Shown here: positions 1 through 6,094 of the stretch, in pieces | How the letters are laid out: each line of letters starts with the position of its first letter | How positions within the stretch are numbered: the stretch's first letter is position 1 | Position numbers and translations under genes: made by a program | The notes under the pieces: generated by a model | Databases searched by the model: none | Seen by the model: the letters and a program-made list of their open reading frames with translations, nothing else | Told to the model about the DNA's origin: nothing | Assembly: GCA_945873015.1 (NCBI GenBank) | Contig: CAMCBY010000051.1 | Span: 1-13,313 of the forward strand | Origin: Klebsiella pneumoniae | Lineage (GTDB): Bacteria > Pseudomonadota > Gammaproteobacteria > Ga0077536 | DNA: 13,313 bases | Direction: 5' to 3'

Positions 1-86
1 GTCTTCCAAGGCGCGCGGCGGTGGATAAGTTCGGCCTTGTAGAGGCCGTTGATGGTCTCTGCCAGCGCGTTGTCGTAGCTGTCGCC
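1..86 (-). pseudogene. IS3-family transposase (OrfB) fragment, truncated
   Basis: Read on the minus strand, this stretch encodes GDSYDNALAETINGLYK followed by AELIHRRAPWK. This is the hallmark C-terminal part of the IS3-family rve/DDE integrase; the Glu in NALAET is the third catalytic acidic residue. The frame continues off the left edge. On its 5' side the similarity stops abruptly at about position 86: the next upstream codons read a stop (TAA) and then unrelated sequence, so the catalytic Asp residues and the N-terminal half are missing. It is a dead remnant, probably broken by deletion or by a later insertion, and it lies beside an IS30-like element. The family call rests on strong motif recognition. 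I cannot name the exact IS. Confidence 0.85.
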
Positions 87-316
87 TTACATGCTGTCGC
101 TCCTTTTTCCACGCAATAAGGTACTGGTCATCGACCGGGCGCGGGGACAACATAAACATCGGTCATCGATCTCACCGTGCGACCGTTGCCGCCGTCTAGA
201 TCACGTGAGAGTTATTGAGCGTGGTTTGCCAAACTAAGTGCACCCCCCCCAACCAACAAGGGCGGAGAGCCGGCGATACTGTCAGCTTCCTCATCCGGCA
301 AGAAGGGGTTGCTAAC
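87..316. other. Non-coding junction between IS3 remnant and IS30 transposase
   Basis: No convincing gene here. It holds a 9-bp direct repeat (GGTCATCGA at 126-134 and 161-169), a run of eight C at 243-250, and probably the left end of the IS30-like element at about 229-245. A good ribosome binding site (AAGAAGGGG, 300-308) for the IS30 transposase lies at its right end. Confidence 0.5.
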
Positions 317-1294
317 ATGGGATACCGCCAGCTCTCCGAGCAAGAACGATACGTCATCGGCAGGCTTTTCCGCCAGCATCGCAGCGTGCGCTTCATCGCC
401 TCTATATTGGAGCGAGCGCCTTCCACCATCAGCCGCGAACTTCGCCGCAACGCCACCCGTCATGACGGCGCTTATCGGCCCGAGAAAGCCCACCAATATG
501 CCGTCGCCAGGCGAAGGCGCAGCTGACGAAATAAACGATTTACGGGGCGAGATTGGAACCCCATCGCGCGCGCCCTACGTCGTCTATGGAGCCCCGCTCA
601 AATTATCGGCCGCTACCGACTGTCGGGACTAACGGTGATGAGCAAGCAGACCATTTATCGCTACATTCGACGGGACCGTCGAGAAGGTGGCCAGCTGTGG
701 TTGAATCTACGCATCTTGAGCAAGTTCGGTCGCAAACGCCGTGGAGGCCCCGCTACGCGCGGCCGTTTGCTCGGAAAGCGGCATATCAGTGAGCGTCCCC
801 CAGAAGTCGAAATGCGGCTACAGCAGGGGCACTGGGAAGGCGATACCGTCATGGGCGCCGACCAGCGTCACTGCATCCTCACCCTCGTCGAGCGTGTCAC
901 CGGTTTCCTCGTCATCAAGAAACTCAAAGCACGCAACATGGCCGAAGCCACCCGCGCGATGACTGCCGCCATCCGACAACTCGAAGCCCGCTTCGACACC
1001 ATCACGCTCGACAACGGCACCGAGTTCCACGATTACCAAACCGTCGAAGACCTTACCGGCGTCGAGTGCTATTTCGCTACCCCTTATCACTCATGGGAGC
1101 GTGGCATCAACGAGAACACCAACGGACTGGTAAGACAGTATTTGCCCAAAGGCACGTGCCTGAAGTCGCTCAGTCAAGCGCAGTGCAATCGGATTGCTCA
1201 GCAATTGAACGATAGACCGCGCGAACGACTCGGTTTCAGAACACCGAGCGAAGTGTTCTTCGCTCGGTCCTATGGGTGTTGCGCTTGAAAGTGG
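229..1294 (+). mobile_element. IS30-family insertion sequence (approximate limits)
   Basis: The element is defined by its transposase reading frame at 317-1288. The proposed ends are an imperfect inverted pair. The left end near 229-245 (CCAAACTAAGTGCACCC) partly matches the reverse complement of 1274-1294 (CCACTTTCAAGCGCAACACCC); the shared cores are CCA, AAGYGCA and CCC, with small gaps. No target-site duplication is evident, so the limits may be off by tens of bases. A perfect short dyad (CTTGAA, 7 nt, TTCAAG at 1284-1302) overlaps the stop codon at the right end. Confidence 0.45.
317..1288 (+). pseudogene. IS30-family transposase interrupted by an in-frame TGA
   Basis: This would be a DDE transposase of 323 codons, a normal IS30 length. 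The N-terminal helix-turn-helix is visible (YRQLSEQERYVI, then STISRELRRN). Codon 70 (524-526) is TGA. The same frame then resumes at once with typical IS30 sequence (RNKRF, WSPAQIIGR, SKQTIYRYI) and runs to 1288. Catalytic residues lie after the break: Asp in HWEGDTVMG, Asp in TLDNGTEF and Glu in INENTNGLVRQY. IS30 proteins usually have an Arg-rich stretch here (RRRRSRR), so a single CGA-to-TGA change explains the stop. The start at 317 is chosen because of the ribosome binding site at 300-308. The C-terminal part could be re-initiated at GTG 635 or ATG 638, giving about 217 residues with the catalytic triad but no HTH. Probably inactive unless the stop is read through. Confidence 0.9.
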
Positions 1295-1351
1295 ACTTCA
1301 AGGAGGATTCGAAGTGGACGGCCACGGTCGCGTGTATCGACTCTCACACTT

Positions 1352-2362
1352 TCAATCAACGTTAACCACAATCTTCCCAAAATGCCCCGCATCCTGCATG
1401 CAGTGAAACGCAGTCCGAGCGTCCGAAAACGCAAATTCCTTGTCAATCACCGGATGCAGGCCGGTGTTGCTAAAAGCGGCGTTCATCGCTTCAAACATCT
1501 CTCGGCTGCCGACATAGATGCCCTGTACGCTCAGGCTCTTGACCAGCACGGTGATGGGATTGACGGTTGATTCGAAGCCGGTCAGGACGCCAATCAGCCA
1601 CACGTTGCCGCCGAAGCGTGCTGCTGCGCAGGATTTCTCAAAGGTGCCTGCGCCGCCTACTTCCACCACATGATCCACGCCTTGGCCACCGGTCAATTCC
1701 AATACGCGTTCGTCCCAGTTGGGGTATTGGCGATAGTTGATGGTTTCGTCTGCGCCGAGGGCACGTGCGCGGCTGAGTTTTTCATCGCTGCTGGAGGTCA
1801 GGATGGTCCGCGCACCGTGCATTTTTGCAATCTGCAGGGCAAACAGCGAGACGCCGCCGGTGCCCAGGATCAATACGGTTTCGCCGGCGCGGAGCCGACC
1901 CTTGCTCACCAGTGCATGCCAGGCGGTAAGCGCTGCGCACGGCAGTGTTGACGCTTGGGCGTAGGTCCAACCGGCGGGCATCGCCACCGCACCGTCTTCG
2001 CTCAATACCACATGCTCTGAGAGCATGCCTTGTTGTCTTCCTCCCAGCGCGGACTCCATTGCCGCTGGTGAAATATTGCCGGAATTCCAATGCTGGAAGA
2101 ATGTCCCCGCCACTTTGTCGCCAACCGCGAATCGGCTCACGCCGGGGCCAATTGCGACCACGTCACCGGCACCGTCAGAGCAGGGCACCAGCGGCCAGCG
2201 GTCCTGGTCGACATAACCAAGCACGTGCAGCAAGTCGCGATAGTTGAGTGATACTGCACGCACACGGACCAGAATTTCGCCGTGCCCAGGTTGGGGGACG
2301 GGCAGTGTGGCGGCGGTCAAGGCGTCGATGCCGCCGCTGGAGGTGATTTGCCAAGCGTTCAT
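1352..2362 (-). CDS. Zinc-independent MDR NAD(P)-dependent oxidoreductase (quinone reductase-like)
   Basis: A 336-residue medium-chain dehydrogenase/reductase, predicted to be cytosolic. The N-terminal GroES-like domain includes NYRDLLHVLG (about 40-49) and the CSDGAGDVVAIGPGV segment (61-75) typical of this superfamily. The Rossmann nucleotide-binding loop is ILGTGGVSLFALQIAK (165-180), with SSDEK/ALGAD after it. The Cys cluster that binds structural zinc in alcohol dehydrogenases is absent, and the HE catalytic-zinc motif is not seen. This points to the quinone-oxidoreductase/enoyl-reductase side of the family. The likely reaction is NAD(P)H-dependent reduction of an activated C=C or carbonyl; the substrate is unknown. 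GGAG 7-8 nt upstream supports the start. The gene is divergent from the NUDIX gene, with 103 bp between the two starts. Confidence 0.88.
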   Translation of the reverse strand: MNAWQITSSGGIDALTAATLPVPQPGHGEILVRVRAVSLNYRDLLHVLGYVDQDRWPLVPCSDGAGDVVAIGPGVSRFAVGDKVAGTFFQHWNSGNISPAAMESALGGRQQGMLSEHVVLSEDGAVAMPAGWTYAQASTLPCAALTAWHALVSKGRLRAGETVLILGTGGVSLFALQIAKMHGARTILTSSSDEKLSRARALGADETINYRQYPNWDERVLELTGGQGVDHVVEVGGAGTFEKSCAAARFGGNVWLIGVLTGFESTVNPITVLVKSLSVQGIYVGSREMFEAMNAAFSNTGLHPVIDKEFAFSDARTAFHCMQDAGHFGKIVVNVD

Positions 2363-2389
2363 TGCAGTGCTCCGTTAATGAATGTTCTG

Positions 2390-2395
2390 ACTATA
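2390..2395 (-). promoter_or_regulatory. Candidate -10 box for the MDR oxidoreductase
   Basis: On the minus strand this reads TATAGT (5 of 6 to TATAAT). It would start transcription about 20 nt upstream of the ATG at 2362, leaving room for the GGAG ribosome binding site. No convincing -35 box is seen. Confidence 0.4.
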
Positions 2396-2453
2396 GACCG
2401 GCCCGCTGACGCGACGAAAGGGGTACCGGGCTGGCGAGACTCATGGCCTGCGA

Positions 2454-2459
2454 TATACT
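2454..2459 (+). promoter_or_regulatory. Candidate -10 box giving a leaderless NUDIX transcript
   Basis: TATACT (5 of 6 to the consensus) ends only 6 nt before the ATG at 2466. Transcription would therefore begin at or next to the start codon. No Shine-Dalgarno sequence is present between the box and the ATG, which fits a leaderless mRNA. The -35 region is weak. Confidence 0.4.
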
Positions 2460-2465
2460 CCGGCC

Positions 2466-3146
2466 ATGAGTAATACTCCTGCACCCGCCAAACCATCCGC
2501 CTCGGTGGTCGTCGTTCGTGACGGCGCTGAAGCGCTCGAAGTCCTCATGCTCCGTCGCAATGAGAAGATTGCCTTTCATGGTGGCGCATGGGTGTTTCCT
2601 GGTGGACGCGTGGACGCCGAAGACGGCGATTACGCCGATGGCGCCGAGCTCGAAGTCGCGAAGCGTGCGGCGGTACGCGAGACCATGGAAGAAACCGGCC
2701 TCGCCGTCACCAGCGACGTCATGCTGCCCTTCGCTCACTGGACCACACCGGTTGACCTGCCGAAACGGTTTGCAACCTGGTTCTTTGCCGCACCGGTGAT
2801 CGATGCCGACGATGTGCGTATTGATAACTCCGAGATCATTGATTACCGCTGGTTGACGCCCGCCGCAGCACTGGAACTGCAGGCTGCTGGTGAACTGGAG
2901 TTGCCCGCGCCGACCTATGTCACCTTGCTGGGCTTCAGTGTTTTGAACAACATCGATGCACTGGTCGCACATCTACGTTCGGCCGAGGTACAGCACTTCG
3001 TGCCGCGCCTGGTGCCCATTGAACGCGGTCGTTGCACGCTGTACCGCGAAGACGCCGGCTATGACTCGTTGGATTTTGATGCGCCAGGTCCACGCCACCG
3101 TTTGGTGATGAGACCGGGCGAGTGGCGTTACATTCGCGAGTATTAA
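2466..3146 (+). CDS. NUDIX hydrolase, NUDT19/CoA-pyrophosphatase-like
   Basis: A 226-residue protein with a Nudix fold. The strand before the box is SVVVVRDGAEALEVLMLRR (13-31) and the box core is REXXEEXG at 71-78 (RETMEETG), which supplies the Mg2+-binding Glu residues. The leading GG (46-47) is separated from the REXXEE core by an insertion rich in acidic residues (50-63), longer than the classic GX5EX7 spacing. This layout is familiar from NUDT19-type acyl-CoA/CoA diphosphatases, so hydrolysis of CoA species or another nucleoside diphosphate is likely but not proven. The neighbouring MDR, dehydrogenase and hydratase genes give a CoA context that would suit this. The start at 2466 is the only one that keeps the beta strand before the box; there is no clear ribosome binding site. 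The gene is convergent with the GST-like gene, 39 bp away. Confidence 0.88.
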   Translation: MSNTPAPAKPSASVVVVRDGAEALEVLMLRRNEKIAFHGGAWVFPGGRVDAEDGDYADGAELEVAKRAAVRETMEETGLAVTSDVMLPFAHWTTPVDLPKRFATWFFAAPVIDADDVRIDNSEIIDYRWLTPAAALELQAAGELELPAPTYVTLLGFSVLNNIDALVAHLRSAEVQHFVPRLVPIERGRCTLYREDAGYDSLDFDAPGPRHRLVMRPGEWRYIREY

Positions 3147-3159
3147 GCGCGACAACACG

Positions 3160-3174
3160 GCGGCGCGGCGCCGC
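3160..3174. terminator. GC hairpin between convergent stops, possible bidirectional terminator
   Basis: A perfect 6-bp stem, GCGGCG / CGCCGC, with a 3-nt loop sits in the 39-bp gap between the stops of the NUDIX gene (3146) and the GST-like gene (3186). Its place suits a shared terminator. There is no U-tract on either strand, so intrinsic termination is uncertain. Confidence 0.4.
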
Positions 3175-3185
3175 AGCGGCTCGTT

Positions 3186-4034
3186 TCAGAACACCACCGG
3201 CAATTCCAGGTAGTGCTGATAGATAAAGTCGCGATGCGCCAGCAGTGCCGGGCTCAAAGCGGCGGCAACCTGTGGGTCGGCATTGCCGTAGATTTCTGGA
3301 TGACGAAACGCTGTCGCCATCGGACACAGCTCGGGCGGCAACGGATTAAGAAACGCGCAATGCACCGCCCAATGAATGTCGACAGCCGACAGGCTGTCGC
3401 CGACCAGAAACTGGCGGCCGGCGCGCACTTGAGCAGCGAGCTGGGCATCAAGAACCGACAGTATTGACGCGATGCGCGCCGGCGCTGCGGCGGCGATGGC
3501 TTCTGTGTAGCCATACTTGCCGCCCATAAACTCGAAGAATTTCCGCGCATCGGCACCCGCTTCGGCCTGGCGCAATTGCCCATGCACGGTCAGCACTCGT
3601 TTCAACCAGCCTAGCCCATACTCGCCGGCGATCTCATTGATGAGTCCGAACATGAGCACGCGCTCGCTGATGTCGCTGGGCACCAGGCTCGGCTCGGGTT
3701 GCAGACGCTCCGCCAGATTCAGTTGGTCTATCCAGCTCGCTCGCGGCCTTTCGTCGTTCCACACGGCCACCGGCTGACTCGATTGGCCGGTCCAGGCCTG
3801 CAATTCCGACTGTGTGCCATGCATGCCCATCGCCGCGTCGGGAGCGCCAGCATTGCCGGTCACGACCGGCGTATAGGGAATATCCTTGACGTAGAAAATG
3901 CTCTTGCACGCTTCGCGCCACGGGCCGGGGATCGCGTAGTTGCCGAGCACCAGGCGCAGCCCGCTCATTTCGCGCGCTTCGGCAATACTGAAATACTGGA
4001 TGCGCGTATCGTTCAGTTCGATGTTCGTGGACAT
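3186..4034 (-). CDS. Glutathione S-transferase-like protein
   Basis: A 282-residue protein starting at MSTNIEL. The frame is open further upstream (to 4121), but the start at 4034 is chosen because GAGGGGG lies 8 nt before it and the extra N-terminal residues look non-coding. An apparent thioredoxin-fold half covers about residues 20-105: LRLVLGNYAIPGPWREACKS, then IPYTPV, then QPVAVWNDERPRASWID. The all-alpha C-terminal half ends with FLVGDSLSAVDIHWAV, which matches the N-capping/hydrophobic staple region of GST C-terminal domains. The usual [E/Q]-S glutathione contact after the cis-Pro strand is replaced by PRASW, and no obvious catalytic Cys or Ser stands at the start of helix 1. It may therefore be a divergent or non-catalytic GST. 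It is divergent from the acyl-CoA dehydrogenase, 89 bp apart, so co-regulation is possible. Confidence 0.72.
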   Translation of the reverse strand: MSTNIELNDTRIQYFSIAEAREMSGLRLVLGNYAIPGPWREACKSIFYVKDIPYTPVVTGNAGAPDAAMGMHGTQSELQAWTGQSSQPVAVWNDERPRASWIDQLNLAERLQPEPSLVPSDISERVLMFGLINEIAGEYGLGWLKRVLTVHGQLRQAEAGADARKFFEFMGGKYGYTEAIAAAAPARIASILSVLDAQLAAQVRAGRQFLVGDSLSAVDIHWAVHCAFLNPLPPELCPMATAFRHPEIYGNADPQVAAALSPALLAHRDFIYQHYLELPVVF

Positions 4035-4083
4035 CCCACGGGCCCCCTCGGTATAAGTGGCTAAACGTTGAACGGATGGTAAT

Positions 4084-4103
4084 GCGCGGCGCCCGCGCCG
4101 CGC
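4084..4103 (+). promoter_or_regulatory. Perfect 8-bp GC hairpin in the acyl-CoA dehydrogenase leader
   Basis: GCGCGGCG (4084-4091), loop CCCG, CGCCGCGC (4096-4103): a perfect stem. It lies between the divergent starts at 4034 and 4124 and ends 7 nt before the ribosome binding site AGAGGTGG (4111-4118). It could be an RNA hairpin affecting translation of the dehydrogenase, or a DNA operator for the divergent pair. An AT-richer patch at about 4051-4066, with TATAAG at 4052-4057, is a possible promoter element. Confidence 0.45.
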
Positions 4104-4123
4104 CATCACAAGAGGTGGCAAAC

Positions 4124-5374
4124 ATGGCTATCGATTTCACATTGAGCCCGGAGCAACAAGCCCTGCAGCAGGCGGCGCGTGGTTTTGCGCGCGATGTGCT
4201 GAGCCAGGTGCGCGCCACCATCGCGGCGTATGCCAAGCCCGAGGATCGTTTCTTCGCCACGCGGCCGTTTTACGCGGCGATGGCCGACCACGGTTTTGTG
4301 CATGCGCTGGTGCCACAGGACTATGGCGGCACTGGCCTGTCGACCCTCGACTTCGCGCTGGCCGCCGAAGAACTGGCGGCGGTCGATATCAACGTGCCGA
4401 CCACAATACTCGCCACCGGTCTCGGGCTGCAGCCCATTATTGGCTTCGGTAACGAGGATCAAAAACGCCACTGGCTGGGCGAGATTCTCGCCGCACCGGC
4501 CGACAGGCTCGCCGCCTTTGCCTTCACCGAAGTGACGGGCGGTGCCAACTACAACGACCCCGATCCCGAGGCGGGCGTAAAAACCTTTGCCCGCCGCGAA
4601 GGCGATGAATGGGTCATCACCGGCAAAAAACACTACACCACCAACGGCAGCGGATGGGATGGCCAGGGTGCGCATCTATATTCGCTGGTGTGCCGCACCG
4701 ATCCGGCCCGGCCGCCCCATGAGTCGCTGTCGGTGATTGTGGTGCCTGGCGATGCGCCGGGTATCAAGGTGGTGGATTACCTCGATACTGTCGGTCATCG
4801 CGCCGCGGTCTCGCCGCGCATTCACTTCGACGAAGTACGCGTGCCGGTAGGCAATATCCTCGGCCAGCCGGGCGATGGTGCCAGGATTTGTGAATACGCC
4901 TTTTCCTGGACTGCCGCCCTGATCGGCGCGGCCTGCACCGGCGTCATGCGCGCGGCTTTCGATGTGGCTTATGAATTCGCGCGGCATGACAAACGCTCGG
5001 GCACCGTGCCGGTCATCGAATACCAGAACGTCGGCTACATGCTGGCCGATCTCAAGATGCGCCTCGAAGCCGCGCGCTACCTGACCTGGAAGGCCTGCCA
5101 TCAACTCGATATCAGCGACCGGCGCAGCGATGAGCTCGCGATCATGACCAAAGTCTATTGTTCCGAGCTGTGTGTACAGGTGGTCTACGACGCCATGCGC
5201 CTGGTGGGCGTGGACAGCTATACCGATCTCACGCCGCTGGCGGGGCTCATGCAGGACGCGCTGTGTTTCCCGCTCTACGATGGCGGCAACATGGGTGTGC
5301 GCCGTCGCCAGTTGCACAACAAATTCAAACAGCCGGACTACGATCCGATGGCAGGCGCTGAAGGGCGCGGCTAG
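4124..5374 (+). CDS. Acyl-CoA dehydrogenase family flavoprotein with Asp at the catalytic-base position
   Basis: A 416-residue FAD enzyme. The N-terminal helical domain includes ALVPQDYGGTGLSTLDFALAAEEL. The middle beta domain has FAFTEVTGGANYN and WVITGKKHYTTNG, the FAD- and substrate-contacting segments. The C-terminal four-helix domain runs to the end and includes EYQNVGYMLADLKMRLEAARYLTWKA. It should catalyse alpha,beta-desaturation of an acyl-CoA or a related C-H oxidation. The motif that normally reads YEG(T) with the catalytic Glu is LYDGGNMGVRRRQLH here, placing Asp386 (codon 5279-5281) at that position. Nitroalkane oxidase, a member of this fold, also uses Asp there. The start at 4124 follows AGAGGTGG by 5 nt; an in-frame start at 4076 would lie upstream of the hairpin and lacks support. 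The cupin gene follows after 78 bp on the same strand. Confidence 0.92.
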   Translation: MAIDFTLSPEQQALQQAARGFARDVLSQVRATIAAYAKPEDRFFATRPFYAAMADHGFVHALVPQDYGGTGLSTLDFALAAEELAAVDINVPTTILATGLGLQPIIGFGNEDQKRHWLGEILAAPADRLAAFAFTEVTGGANYNDPDPEAGVKTFARREGDEWVITGKKHYTTNGSGWDGQGAHLYSLVCRTDPARPPHESLSVIVVPGDAPGIKVVDYLDTVGHRAAVSPRIHFDEVRVPVGNILGQPGDGARICEYAFSWTAALIGAACTGVMRAAFDVAYEFARHDKRSGTVPVIEYQNVGYMLADLKMRLEAARYLTWKACHQLDISDRRSDELAIMTKVYCSELCVQVVYDAMRLVGVDSYTDLTPLAGLMQDALCFPLYDGGNMGVRRRQLHNKFKQPDYDPMAGAEGRG

Positions 5375-5452
5375 GTCTCTGCACCGCAGCCGTGCCTGAA
5401 CTGAAATCGTCTTGAAACAACAACCCTGAACGAATTTTCGCGGAGCCGCAGC

Positions 5453-5962
5453 ATGTCCCACGACCATCACGACCACCATCACGCTCATGCCGACGATAGC
5501 AGCCACGCCCCGACTGACTGGAAGCTGCATGGCGTGAAAGTCATTCCTGGCGACCAGCTCGACACCAACACCGCGCAGACGCCCGGCATGAATCGCGCCG
5601 CCGCCATCAATCTCGCGCGTGTCGGTGCGCAGAAAATCTGGGCAGGTACGGTCCACATCCACGCCAATGCCAAGACTGGCGCGCATCATCACGGCGCGCT
5701 GGAAAGTGTGATTTACGTGCTCAAGGGGCGCGCACGTATGCGTTGGGGCGAGCAGCTCGAATTTACCGCCGAGGCCGGCCCTGGCGACTTCATTTTCGTG
5801 CCGCCCTATGTGCCTCATCAGGAGATCAACGCGTCCAGCGACGAAACCCTCGAATGCGTGCTGGTACGCAGTGATAACGAAGCGGTGGTGGTCAACCTCG
5901 ACATCGCCGCGGTCGAGCAGCCCGAACAGGTGCTGTGGGTCGACCCGATACACCGCGCCTGA
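5453..5962 (+). CDS. Single-domain cupin with His-rich N-terminus
   Basis: A 169-residue protein with one cupin domain. Motif 1 is GAHHHGALESVIYVLKG, giving candidate metal ligands His78, His80 and Glu84. Motif 2 is GDFIFVPPYVPHQEIN, giving His122. All four ligands are present, so it probably binds Fe, Mn, Ni or a similar metal. The first 18 residues contain eight His (SHDHHDHHHAHADDSSH), an unusual tail that may bind or store metal. The activity could be a dioxygenase, an isomerase, an aminohydrolase or simply ligand binding; the sequence does not decide. GGAG lies 7 nt before the start. It follows the acyl-CoA dehydrogenase (78 bp) and precedes the permease (132 bp), both on the same strand, so all three may share transcripts. 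Confidence 0.85.
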   Translation: MSHDHHDHHHAHADDSSHAPTDWKLHGVKVIPGDQLDTNTAQTPGMNRAAAINLARVGAQKIWAGTVHIHANAKTGAHHHGALESVIYVLKGRARMRWGEQLEFTAEAGPGDFIFVPPYVPHQEINASSDETLECVLVRSDNEAVVVNLDIAAVEQPEQVLWVDPIHRA

Positions 5963-6033
5963 GGGCGCGCGCTAAGGCGTCAGGGCCAGACACAGAAACA
6001 CCGCACACAGCATCGGGTGCGCTGCGCTCTGTC

Positions 6034-6057
6034 GCCGATGGCCAAGTCCGAATCGGC
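6034..6057. promoter_or_regulatory. Inverted repeat upstream of the permease gene
   Basis: GCCGAT (6034-6039) and ATCGGC (6052-6057) form a perfect 6-bp dyad about 40 bp before the permease start. An overlapping arrangement, GTCCGA-ATCGGC-ATG (6046-6060), resembles part of the dyad at 9559-9584. It may be a regulator site. Evidence is limited to symmetry and position. Confidence 0.3.
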
Positions 6058-6094
6058 ATGGCATGTTTAGACCACGCTGCACCGAGACCAGACC

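Noticed and set aside
524..526. TGA in the IS30 transposase as selenocysteine or a reassigned codon
   Set aside because: TGA serves as a stop in several other genes here, no SECIS-like hairpin is evident just downstream, and IS30 enzymes have no selenocysteine. A nonsense mutation is simpler.
1352..2362. Zinc-dependent alcohol dehydrogenase
   Set aside because: The structural-zinc Cys cluster and the catalytic-zinc GHE motif are missing.
4676..5953. A 425-codon open frame on the minus strand
   Set aside because: It lies antisense to the acyl-CoA dehydrogenase and the cupin, both of which have clear motifs. His/Arg/Val-rich composition without domains is typical of shadow frames in GC-rich DNA.
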